64,000 nt of DNA, from positions 310,001-374,000 of the forward strand of contig NZ_SJSM01000004.1 of assembly GCF_004331685.1 (NCBI RefSeq), given 5' to 3'. The notes beneath the pieces were generated by a model. The model saw nothing but the letters and a program-made list of their open reading frames with translations, had not been told where the DNA came from and searched no databases. The DNA is from Pedobacter hiemivivus (GTDB lineage: Bacteria; Bacteroidota; Bacteroidia; Sphingobacteriales; Sphingobacteriaceae). A program made the position numbers and the translations under genes. This document shows positions 53,923 to 61,132 of this stretch, piece after piece. The first letter of the stretch is position 1, and every line of letters starts with the position of its first letter.

Positions 53923-54594
53923 CTAGTTTTCTTTTATGGAATATTTATACTTCTCTTCTTTTATCTCTTTTCTAAGTCTACTTAAGGATGACTCCGTTAT
54001 AATCAAATACGAGCATATTATCTTTTGAACTAAAGTGATCTTTCTACCAGATCCTTCTATTCCAGGATAAGCTACATAGAACTGCTTCACCCGTTCTTTG
54101 CCTTTACGCCTCAAAAGCCCATCCCGCTGGTGAATTTTTTTCCATTGCTGAGCAAGGATTAACGTACCCAATCTTTCCGTCTCAGGAAATAACTCGTAGA
54201 TGATTTTGGTGACAGCAGCGTTAATTTCCAACAAATGAGTATCCGGACAAGCCATTAAATAACATTCGGAAACTTGTCCCCCTGTATAGCTGTCAGGCAA
54301 CATGGCTATTTCTCCGGCCTCAAAAATGGCAAAAGTTACAGGTTCGTTTAGTTGATCATAATAATAAGCAACTACCAGGCCTTCGGTAATAAACCAGCAC
54401 TTATCACTAACAGCACCGCCCCGTAACAAAATGTTTCTGCCAGAACTATAATAGCCTACTAGTTTATCTTTTAAACTAGGAAAAAATGAATCCAGATCTC
54501 CAGAGACCATAGAAAAGTACTTCGTAATTTGATCATAACAGGCTGGACTGATTTGCTCCTTGCGGACAAGTGAGCTTTTCTTGAATTGCTTCAT
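53923..54594 (-). CDS. Crp/Fnr-family cyclic-nucleotide-binding-like protein
   Basis: 223 residues from the start at 54594 (MKQFKKSSLVRKEQ); the longer frame from 54648 adds a doubtful head. The cNMP-binding beta-roll (about 35-150) is visible: GRNILLRGGAVSDKCWFITEG, VVAYYYDQLNEPVTFAIFEAGEIAML. The end (about 160-223) has VQKIICSYLIITESSLSRLRK, a helix-turn-helix of the type found in Bacteroidota Crp-like proteins. Residues that bind the cAMP phosphate are not obvious, so the ligand may differ. Confidence 0.85.
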   Translation of the reverse strand: MKQFKKSSLVRKEQISPACYDQITKYFSMVSGDLDSFFPSLKDKLVGYYSSGRNILLRGGAVSDKCWFITEGLVVAYYYDQLNEPVTFAIFEAGEIAMLPDSYTGGQVSECYLMACPDTHLLEINAAVTKIIYELFPETERLGTLILAQQWKKIHQRDGLLRRKGKERVKQFYVAYPGIEGSGRKITLVQKIICSYLIITESSLSRLRKEIKEEKYKYSIKEN

Positions 54595-54780
54595 GAGGTA
54601 TCGCGTTAGTTTACATTTAGGTGATTTAGACAAAAATATCAAAATCAATCAATCCAAATAGTTAACAATCGTTAACGAAAACAGACTTTCTATTACCTAA
54701 CTAGAATGTTACAACTAAGGATTTTACACCAAAAGTTTCCTTTAAGTTAATCGTATATTGACGATCTGCAACCCCTATTT

Positions 54781-54824
54781 ACCCGGACATTACCCGGACA
54801 TTACTCGGACATTACCCGGACACT
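54781..54824 (+). repeat. Four tandem 11-bp repeats (ACCCGGACATT)
   Basis: Four head-to-tail copies at 54781, 54792, 54803 and 54814; copy 3 differs at one position (ACTCGGACATT) and copy 4 ends in CT. The period of 11 bp is about one helical turn, so a protein could bind all copies on the same face. Confidence 0.85.
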
Positions 54825-54851
54825 ACTTGGCTGGATCCGGGTAGTGTCCGG
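54816..54851. promoter_or_regulatory. Perfect 11-bp hairpin overlapping the last repeat
   Basis: CCGGACACTAC (54816-54826) and GTAGTGTCCGG (54841-54851) are perfect inverted repeats around a 14-nt loop. No U-tract follows on either strand, so it is more likely a regulatory fold or binding site than a terminator. Confidence 0.6.
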
Positions 54852-54976
54852 TTAACAACCGAGTAATATCCCTTAATATATCGTGAATTAAATTACCTCA
54901 AAGTACAATCAGCCAAAAGCATGCAAATTGACAATCAGCATCTTAGTGCATACATTAGGAAAAAAAACAAAAAACT

Positions 54977-55618
54977 ATGGCAAGAATTAATAATGGTATT
55001 TTAGGTGGCATTCAGGGGAATGCAGGTCCAGTAGAGGGTTATGTAAGATACGGGATAGCCTACGTTAGGGGAAAGAAAAGAAAACGTACCACTCCCCCAA
55101 CCCCAAGAGAAAAAATTCAAAGAAAGAGAATGGAAGTAGTGAATAATTTCGCCAACAGTATGACGGATTATATCCGATTAGGTTTTGAAGAAGCAGCCGA
55201 AGGTCAGCCCTTCTCGCCCAACAATGCGGCCAAATCCTATCAACTGCTACATGCACTCCATGGTGAATATCCTGACATCAGCATTAACTATCCAGCAGTG
55301 CGTTTAACTCAAGGTATCCTTGAGCTACCCTTAAATCCAGAAGCAACAGCCGAAGGCAACGGCGTTCGTTTTAACTGGACTTACAACACCACCTTAAACT
55401 GGAGTGACAGAGGAGCACGAGTAATGGTATTGGTTTATGTAGAAGAAACAGGAAAATCATTTTACCAGTTTACTGGTGCAAGAATCACAGAAGAGACAGA
55501 TTTTTTAGAAATGCCTGCAGAAGTAAAAGGCTTACAACTTCATGCCTATATGTCTTTTATTGCAGATGATAGAAGAAGCATCAGCAACAGTATATACCTA
55601 GGTAACCTTATTATTTAA
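54977..55618 (+). CDS. DUF6266 family protein
   Basis: 213 residues with the hallmark start of DUF6266: ARINNGILGGIQGNAGPVEG, then YVRYGIAYVRGKKRKR. The N-terminus (about 1-60) is basic and glycine-rich, the rest (about 100-213) is strand-rich, possibly two immunoglobulin-like sheets ending in YMSFIADDRRSISNSIYLG. Function unknown. Proteins of this type are common and variable in Sphingobacteriaceae and Flavobacteria; a DNA- or virion-like role has not been shown to my knowledge. It lies 126 nt downstream of the repeat array and 16 nt before the winged-helix gene. Confidence 0.8.
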   Translation: MARINNGILGGIQGNAGPVEGYVRYGIAYVRGKKRKRTTPPTPREKIQRKRMEVVNNFANSMTDYIRLGFEEAAEGQPFSPNNAAKSYQLLHALHGEYPDISINYPAVRLTQGILELPLNPEATAEGNGVRFNWTYNTTLNWSDRGARVMVLVYVEETGKSFYQFTGARITEETDFLEMPAEVKGLQLHAYMSFIADDRRSISNSIYLGNLII

Positions 55619-55634
55619 ATCCTAAATACAATCT

Positions 55635-55895
55635 ATGATAGCAATTTTAAAACGCATACTCTTATTGCTTGAAACTTACGCTGAAGAGCGACGAGCGGAA
55701 CGGCTGCAAATGCAAATTGCAGCCGACAAAGAACGATGGCTAGATTGCCAGACCGTTAAACTGATGCTCAGAAAGGGCGACAGAACCTTGTTTAACTATG
55801 TCAAAAATGGTAAGCTGGTCAGTAAAAAAATTGGTGGCACCAATTTCTACCTTCAAAGCAGTGTCATGAACTTTTTAGAAAGGACTACTGGATGA
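55635..55895 (+). CDS. Small winged-helix/HTH_17-like protein
   Basis: 86 residues. A helical N-terminus (about 1-35, AYAEERRAERLQMQIAA-like, possible coiled coil) is followed by a MerR/excisionase-like helix-turn-helix (about 36-80): WLDCQTVKLMLRKGDRTLFN, then VKNGKLVSKKIGGTNFYLQS. In Bacteroidota such proteins often belong to mobile elements or accompany DUF6266 genes. It is 16 nt from the DUF6266 gene and its end overlaps the convergent next gene by 11 nt. Confidence 0.75.
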   Translation: MIAILKRILLLLETYAEERRAERLQMQIAADKERWLDCQTVKLMLRKGDRTLFNYVKNGKLVSKKIGGTNFYLQSSVMNFLERTTG

Positions 55896-56337
55896 ATAGT
55901 TTATTTAAGTCTAATTCTTCTGTCCATATCTCTATGCCAGTGTATTTGCAATATGCTTTGTAACGTGCTACGCCATCTTTGGTGATTAAGAGCTGCTTTG
56001 CTTCTAACCTATTTATTGGGTCTTTAAATGTGCGGTCCTCACTATGAAACGAGGTAACATATGCCCAATCTTCATTTGGACTTAAGATTTCTTTTACCAG
56101 GGCGCCTTTATCTGTGCTGTTATAATAGCTTATTGATGCATCCCAAAAGCTAAGGCAGTTGAAATCACGATCTGCTTTGAATTGACTGATAGCTTGTAAG
56201 CGGGATTTAATAAGCGCTTTCCAGGATGCTGTTACCTGTATAATGGCAAATTCGACGCCAGGCCAATCACTTTTCGTGTAGGCTTTAATCAATACATGTT
56301 CAGTTGGTTTTGTTGATTTTTTCATTTGGCTCTCCAT
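55885..56337 (-). CDS. Unknown protein (150 aa)
   Basis: A soluble 150-residue protein, alternating strands and helices, with VEFAIIQVTASWKALIKSRL and FLDASISYYNS-like stretches (FWDASISYYNST). No family recognised. The start could be 56337 or the Met at 56325. It converges with the winged-helix gene and overlaps its end. The DNA upstream holds the folded element at 56471-56586. Confidence 0.55.
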   Translation of the reverse strand: MESQMKKSTKPTEHVLIKAYTKSDWPGVEFAIIQVTASWKALIKSRLQAISQFKADRDFNCLSFWDASISYYNSTDKGALVKEILSPNEDWAYVTSFHSEDRTFKDPINRLEAKQLLITKDGVARYKAYCKYTGIEIWTEELDLNKLFIQ

Positions 56338-56774
56338 TTTCAGTGGTATTAATGCTGATACTAAATGGAATCCTTAAGGAGGGGAATATTTACAGATATT
56401 ATGATATGTGATTCATAATTTTTCTGCGCTCGGCAGAAATTATTAAACAAAAAGCATGGAACCCTACTTATTGCCATAGAGGCCCTAGGAAGCCCACAAA
56501 CGAATAAGCAAGGCCCACGCTTTTAGCGCGAGCACTTTTCACTTATCCTCTCGTTTGTGTCGAAATTTCCTAGGTTTCTAAGGCGAGATTCTTAAGTGCT
56601 AAATGCTTCAAATATTTTGAAGATTTGGCAAAAATATAATATTAGCTTGTTACATACATTTAAATTTTATCAAATATACATAGATTACACTAATTAAAAC
56701 AAATATTTCTACAAAATTAATTATTGTGATAATTTATCATATTTTGGATGAATTATCAAAATTTTGAGATGTCA
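56338..56774. other. Intergenic region with folded element
   Basis: 437 nt without a supported gene. The middle holds a long interrupted inverted repeat (56471-56586). The right third (56600-56770) is very AT-rich and has no further structure I can see. Confidence 0.5.
56471..56586. ncRNA. Candidate structured RNA or mobile palindromic element
   Basis: Nested pairing arms: TTGCC/GGCGA (with one G-U pair) outermost, TAGA (56477-56480)/TCTA (56577-56580), CCTAGGAA (56484-56491)/TTCCTAGG (56567-56574), CACAAACGA (56495-56503)/TCGTTTGTG (56551-56559), ATAAG (56504-56508)/CTTAT (56542-56546), and a small inner CGC/GCG hairpin (56518-56528). In total about 34 pairs separated by short asymmetric loops. 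The strand is not determined. No ORF crosses it. It is more GC-rich than the surrounding DNA. Confidence 0.5.
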
Positions 56775-57119
56775 TCACCTAGGCTTACTATCGATTAACG
56801 ATTGCAAATTATCCAATGACTCCACAAAACCAATAACAAGCTTTAATCTTCCTTGATCACCTAAGTCCTCAAACAAAGGAATTAAATCTGTATTGATCTT
56901 TGATTTTTTTTCGGCAATCTGCTGCTCTAGCCTATTTAAATAGGAGCCATCCATTTGCTTATCTGCCAACAACTGATAAGTAAAAATTGTATTGTATAAC
57001 GTTTTTTTAATCAAAAAAAACTGTTGATTCACTGTTGCATGAAGTTTTCTTTTATAATCAGCAATTTCGCTTAACAATCGATTCAGCTCGCCAAATACTA
57101 CTTCCTCAAGGTCGTTCAT
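56775..57119 (-). CDS. Helical protein of unknown function (114 aa)
   Basis: 114 residues, nearly all helix with heptad-like spacing (EEVVFGELNRLLSEIADYKRK and LNRLEQQIAEKKSKINTDL). Probably a coiled coil. No signal peptide, no motif. It reads away from the plus-strand peptidase cluster that starts 286 nt to the right. Confidence 0.55.
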   Translation of the reverse strand: MNDLEEVVFGELNRLLSEIADYKRKLHATVNQQFFLIKKTLYNTIFTYQLLADKQMDGSYLNRLEQQIAEKKSKINTDLIPLFEDLGDQGRLKLVIGFVESLDNLQSLIDSKPR

Positions 57120-57404
57120 AGTATAATAAAATTAGTTTCGGCAAACTTAAAGAATAAATTGATATAATCCGTTAAATGACTCGCCCAATCATAATGATGT
57201 AGCGTAAAATGAACATGGTAGACATGCGGGTAAAATATATTTTTGATTTAAGAAAAATTTAAGTGAAATTTATAGTAGGGATTACTTTGATACTTTATTT
57301 TACCTATCCATAACGACCTGTTCCTTACCCAGATATCAAAGGCTTTACCATCTACGCACGGAACTCTAATATTTCTAATAACAATATACTTAAACTTAAC
57401 CATT

Positions 57405-57812
57405 ATGAACAAACAAGGAATTGAGACGCTTATTGACAATATCATCAAGGATTATTTCCCAAATGAAGAGCCTGTTTATTCGCTTGAAAAAGGACTCTTA
57501 TTTGAAAAAGCATGGAACAACGACTTTTCAAATCATGAAGATAATGAGTTCGGGGTAAACCAAGCTGGAAATGCAACAGAAATTATACTTGGCTGCATTG
57601 CTACAGTTTTAGGTACCATCAAAACTGTTGTAGAGCTTTATAAGCTTAGCAGCAAGAAGAGTTCTGAAACAACACACCAAGATGTAAATGCAGAACTCAT
57701 GGCCAAGAAGTGGTCCACAGAATTACAGTTAGCTGGTTTAGATATTTACAAGGCAGAGGCATTGACAAAGCAGTTCAGTGAAGATCTCAAACTACTTATA
57801 AAAAATGATTAG
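57405..57812 (+). CDS. Small protein with central hydrophobic segment, first gene of peptidase cluster
   Basis: 135 residues. An acidic N-terminal half (about 1-55) is followed by a glycine-containing hydrophobic helix (about 57-80, ATEIILGCIATVLGTIKTVV) and a helical tail (about 85-135). The layout recalls small partner proteins that accompany peptidases in bacterial conflict operons, but I cannot assign a family. Its stop overlaps the M48 gene start by 8 nt, so the two are translationally coupled. Confidence 0.65.
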   Translation: MNKQGIETLIDNIIKDYFPNEEPVYSLEKGLLFEKAWNNDFSNHEDNEFGVNQAGNATEIILGCIATVLGTIKTVVELYKLSSKKSSETTHQDVNAELMAKKWSTELQLAGLDIYKAEALTKQFSEDLKLLIKND

Positions 57813-58812
57813 GGCTGGGTCTTATGTAAGACGTAAAACGTTCTTTGAGCCCTTAGTAAAATTTTCTAGTGAAGATCCGAACTATATCAATATTGAAAAC
57901 CATCTGGACGACTTTCTAAGTAAAGACGATGAAATATCAATAAAGCAAAAAGATCTTTTCTTTAAAAACTTAAGCAACCTTCATCAGATTTACAAAAATA
58001 GAAGTGATGTCGACATCAGGATTCCAGTATACGTGTTCACACCAATGTGGATACTGTTTGGCTGCTTTATGTTCTACTTAACTTTTATCCAGGACACTGT
58101 AGATGGAGAGTTTAATATGCTTTCACTTTTAGGACTGGTTATAATTGCGCGTTGTATTTATGTTGTTTTTAATTTGATTTCTGGTTTTGGTGACCTTGAA
58201 GACTATAGAACTAACCTTTTGAATCGAAGTTTAAAACTATCCAAGACTCAATATCCGGAAATCTGGGCTCCAATACTATCTGCCAGTGATAGAATTGGAC
58301 AAGAGCATAGAAAGATTGTAGTTCTATACAGACAAGAAAATCATTGTGTCCCTACAATTACCGACCTAAAACGCATGGGCGTCCCTTGGATCATACTCAC
58401 AATTCCAAGAAACCTATTGATATTATCTAAACAGAATCCGGAGCTCTATGGAGCAATAATAGCTCATGAAATTTCACATATAGATCAAAGTGATTCTGGT
58501 ATTTGGATGACTTATTACCTGGACGAGAAATGCGCTTTTGGTGTTTATGAGATAATAATGAATTTAATTGAAGGCAAATATAAAAGACTTCGGAGACAGT
58601 ATAAGATATTTAATTCTTCAGCTGAATACCTTGCAGACCTAGGGGCATTCATTATTACAGAAAATACAAAAATATTCGACTTTTTGAAAGGGGGGTATAT
58701 TACAAGCGAAGAAGGTAGCTTCCACCCAAGCGCTGAGACGAGAATTTCCTTTTTAAAAGCTGTATTATATAAACAATTAAAGCTTGTGACTACACCTGCT
58801 AATAAATCATAG
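57805..58812 (+). CDS. M48-family integral membrane metalloprotease
   Basis: 335 residues. Two membrane helices (about 74-95 and 105-128) precede the peptidase domain. Zinc ligands are in IIAHEISHIDQS (His221, Glu222, His225) and the third in SSAEYLADLGAF (Glu274, with Asp278), the Ste24/HtpX pattern. The usual HtpX second helical pair after the active site is not evident, so topology may differ. It should cleave membrane or membrane-near proteins, with the active site probably on the cytoplasmic side. It is coupled to the small gene upstream and followed after 102 nt by a membrane protein gene. Confidence 0.85.
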   Translation: MIRAGSYVRRKTFFEPLVKFSSEDPNYINIENHLDDFLSKDDEISIKQKDLFFKNLSNLHQIYKNRSDVDIRIPVYVFTPMWILFGCFMFYLTFIQDTVDGEFNMLSLLGLVIIARCIYVVFNLISGFGDLEDYRTNLLNRSLKLSKTQYPEIWAPILSASDRIGQEHRKIVVLYRQENHCVPTITDLKRMGVPWIILTIPRNLLILSKQNPELYGAIIAHEISHIDQSDSGIWMTYYLDEKCAFGVYEIIMNLIEGKYKRLRRQYKIFNSSAEYLADLGAFIITENTKIFDFLKGGYITSEEGSFHPSAETRISFLKAVLYKQLKLVTTPANKS

Positions 58813-58914
58813 CTAACACTACACTATTAAAACTTCACCCTTTTGGGGGATTTTTTGATATTCACATAGTAGCTACATTAGAAGCGTAATTGAGGGATAA
58901 TTTAATCAAAAATT

Positions 58915-60087
58915 ATGTTTAATAACGCTGCTCTGGATGTAATTATAGGTCTTGTTTTTATCTATTTATTGTATAGTTTGTTCGCGACAGTTATTGCTGA
59001 AATAATTTCCACAAACCTTGGAATTCGCGCAAGAAATCTCAAAGAAGCTATAGATAGAATGCTAAATGATGAAAAAGAGGAACCCGGTCCTTTATCGAGA
59101 TTCCAAGATAGCTTCATGATCCTAAAGAATCCTGACAATGAGCGTATAACACAATTCTATGATCATCCTGAAATAAAATACCTTGGCAGTTCTGGTATTT
59201 TTAAAAACCCTTCGAGCTTTAAAGCCATTAGCTTTTCTAAAACCATAATATTTATACTTAGTAATGGTGCCGAAAACAAGGAACAAATTACCAATACACT
59301 GAACAGCTTTTCATCGGAAGATAATGCTAAAAACGTATTTGATATAGAAACCGCCAAATATGTAAATAGCTTATGGAAAGAATCTTATGGTGATATAGTA
59401 AAATTCAAGCTTCAGCTGGAGCAATGGTTCGACAGAACCATGGAACAGGCTACCGAGTGGTACAAAAGAAAGATACAATTCATCCTCTTGCTGCTTGGCT
59501 TTTCTCTAGCCTGGTTTTTTAATGTTGATACCCTGGTCATCGTCGACAAGCTTTCTAACGATAAAGAAGCCAGAGCACAAATGGTAAATCTGGCCATAGC
59601 CTATACAGAAAATCATAAAAATAGTATAGACGCTCCTCCTGCAGGTGCTATTGATAAGGGAGCAAATAATAAATCACTTGATTCTTTAGTTCAGGTAAAA
59701 AAACAATTGGATGCAGACATTGCCAAAACCCATACCATTTTAGGCGCTGGAGGATGGCCACCGACAAAGACTGAGCAAACGACAGATCCAAAAACAGGAA
59801 TAAAATCATACAAACCTAATATTGACCCTTCGGCATTATCCGAAGAGCAAACTAAGGCAGAAGATGGGCCAATAAGTTTTGGTCAATGCCAAAAGTGGGG
59901 CTATTTCTTTGTCCTCCTATACAACCATTTCTTTGGATTCCTGATCACAGCAATAGCCATATCACTCGGTGCTCCATTTTGGTTCGACCTGTTAAATAAA
60001 CTAATGAGATTACGGGCATCAAACAAAGAGGATACAAATAGCCCTGATAATTCCTCCGGTATTTCACCTTTAAAACGTGAGGCCTAA
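58915..60087 (+). CDS. Conserved membrane protein of unknown function
   Basis: 390 residues. N-terminal helix (about 8-30) followed by LGIRARNLKEAIDRML; a second helix (about 187-209, with FSLAWFFNVDTLVIV); and a C-terminal helix (about 335-365) leading into SLGAPFWFDLLNKLMRLR. These three phrases mark a widespread bacterial membrane family without assigned function that I recognise by sequence only. The loop of about 125 residues between helices 2 and 3 holds AKTHTILGAGGWPPTKTEQT. It ends one base before the S8 peptidase ATG. Confidence 0.75.
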   Translation: MFNNAALDVIIGLVFIYLLYSLFATVIAEIISTNLGIRARNLKEAIDRMLNDEKEEPGPLSRFQDSFMILKNPDNERITQFYDHPEIKYLGSSGIFKNPSSFKAISFSKTIIFILSNGAENKEQITNTLNSFSSEDNAKNVFDIETAKYVNSLWKESYGDIVKFKLQLEQWFDRTMEQATEWYKRKIQFILLLLGFSLAWFFNVDTLVIVDKLSNDKEARAQMVNLAIAYTENHKNSIDAPPAGAIDKGANNKSLDSLVQVKKQLDADIAKTHTILGAGGWPPTKTEQTTDPKTGIKSYKPNIDPSALSEEQTKAEDGPISFGQCQKWGYFFVLLYNHFFGFLITAIAISLGAPFWFDLLNKLMRLRASNKEDTNSPDNSSGISPLKREA

Positions 60088-60088
60088 A

Positions 60089-61132
60089 ATGAAAGTAAGG
60101 ATCAATACTTATGTAAATCTGCGAACAGAATTAGCAGAAATTCATCCTTACAACAATCCAAGGGATATATACTTCTCTCCTGGAGATATTATTAATGTAG
60201 CTGAAACAGTTATTGGAGAGAACTATAAGGGAAATGACTTATGGTATAGGTTGGAAGAAGGTGGGTATGTTTGGAGCGGGGCAGATAATGATAGCAAAAT
60301 CACAGTTGAGCCTAATTTTTGGTTAAAAAGGTTTGGTTTAGATCTACTTCAACAACAATTTCAGCAAAAGCTTTCAAATGTCAGCATTTCAATATTAGAT
60401 ACGGGTATAGACGAGATGCATCTTGATTTAAAGGACACTGTTAATTTAAAATTTAATGCAGTAAGTCAAAACCAGCCAACAAAAGACGCAGATGGACATG
60501 GAACACATTGCTCGGGTATAATAATTGGTACAGCTAAAAACAAAATAAGCGGAGTTGCCAAAGGAGCGAAACTTAATGTTTGTAAAATAATGAATACTTC
60601 ATCCGGCTCCTTTACCGGGATGACAGTAAAGGGCATGATAAGAGCCTTGGATAAAGTTGGAGATCAATCGGATGTGATTTCAATATCAGCCGGCGTTAAT
60701 CAATATGATAAAGAACTACATGATAAGATTAAAGCTTACGCAGAAAAAGGGGTAATTATTGTTGCCGCAATAGGAAACGTAAGTCCCGAGGATCGTACAG
60801 CAAAATATCCCGCTATGTTTGACGAATGTATAGCAGTAGGTTCACTAAACAACAGCCTGGAACTTTCTGATCTGACTGTAAGAAATTCAAAAATAGACAT
60901 TTGCTTTCCTGGTGAATTGATAACCTCTACCCTGCCAAATGATTCTTATGGACAAAAAAGTGGAACCAGCATGGCTACACCCTTTATTGCAGGCTTAGCT
61001 GCATTGATGAAGGCCAATAACGCTGAAAGTAATTATGCAGTTTTTAGGGAGCTATTAAAAGATCATGCAGTTCTAAAGCAAAAGGAACAGTTTCAATACT
61101 ACGCCATAAAAAATGAAAAAATAATATTATGA
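60089..61132 (+). CDS. S8 subtilisin-like serine peptidase with N-terminal SH3-like domain
   Basis: 347 residues from the ATG at 60089; a GTG 12 nt upstream would overlap the previous gene. The catalytic triad is complete: Asp104 in SISILDTGID, His137 in DADGHGTHCSG and Ser294 in KSGTSMATPFIAG; the oxyanion Asn230 is in VAAIGN. An SH3b-like domain (about 1-66: VNLRTELAE, FSPGDIINVAETVIGE, LWYRLEEGGYVWSG) replaces the usual propeptide. No signal peptide is present, so the enzyme should stay in the cytoplasm, between two membrane protein genes. Its stop overlaps the next ATG by 4 nt. Confidence 0.92.
   Translation: MKVRINTYVNLRTELAEIHPYNNPRDIYFSPGDIINVAETVIGENYKGNDLWYRLEEGGYVWSGADNDSKITVEPNFWLKRFGLDLLQQQFQQKLSNVSISILDTGIDEMHLDLKDTVNLKFNAVSQNQPTKDADGHGTHCSGIIIGTAKNKISGVAKGAKLNVCKIMNTSSGSFTGMTVKGMIRALDKVGDQSDVISISAGVNQYDKELHDKIKAYAEKGVIIVAAIGNVSPEDRTAKYPAMFDECIAVGSLNNSLELSDLTVRNSKIDICFPGELITSTLPNDSYGQKSGTSMATPFIAGLAALMKANNAESNYAVFRELLKDHAVLKQKEQFQYYAIKNEKIIL

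Larger units (their letters stand above)
54595..54976. other. Intergenic region with tandem 11-bp repeats and hairpin
   Basis: Divergent gap between the Crp/Fnr gene and the DUF6266 gene. Its left half is AT-rich and should hold the regulator's promoter. Its middle holds the repeat array and hairpin annotated separately. No open reading frame is supported. Confidence 0.5.

Noticed and set aside
54781..54824. Tandem repeats as a CRISPR array
   Set aside because: The units are 11 bp and directly abutting, with no spacers, and there are no cas genes.
56471..56586. Folded element as a retron RNA or integron attC site
   Set aside because: No reverse transcriptase or integrase gene lies nearby, and the arms do not match the attC R box patterns (RYYYAAC / GTTRRRY).
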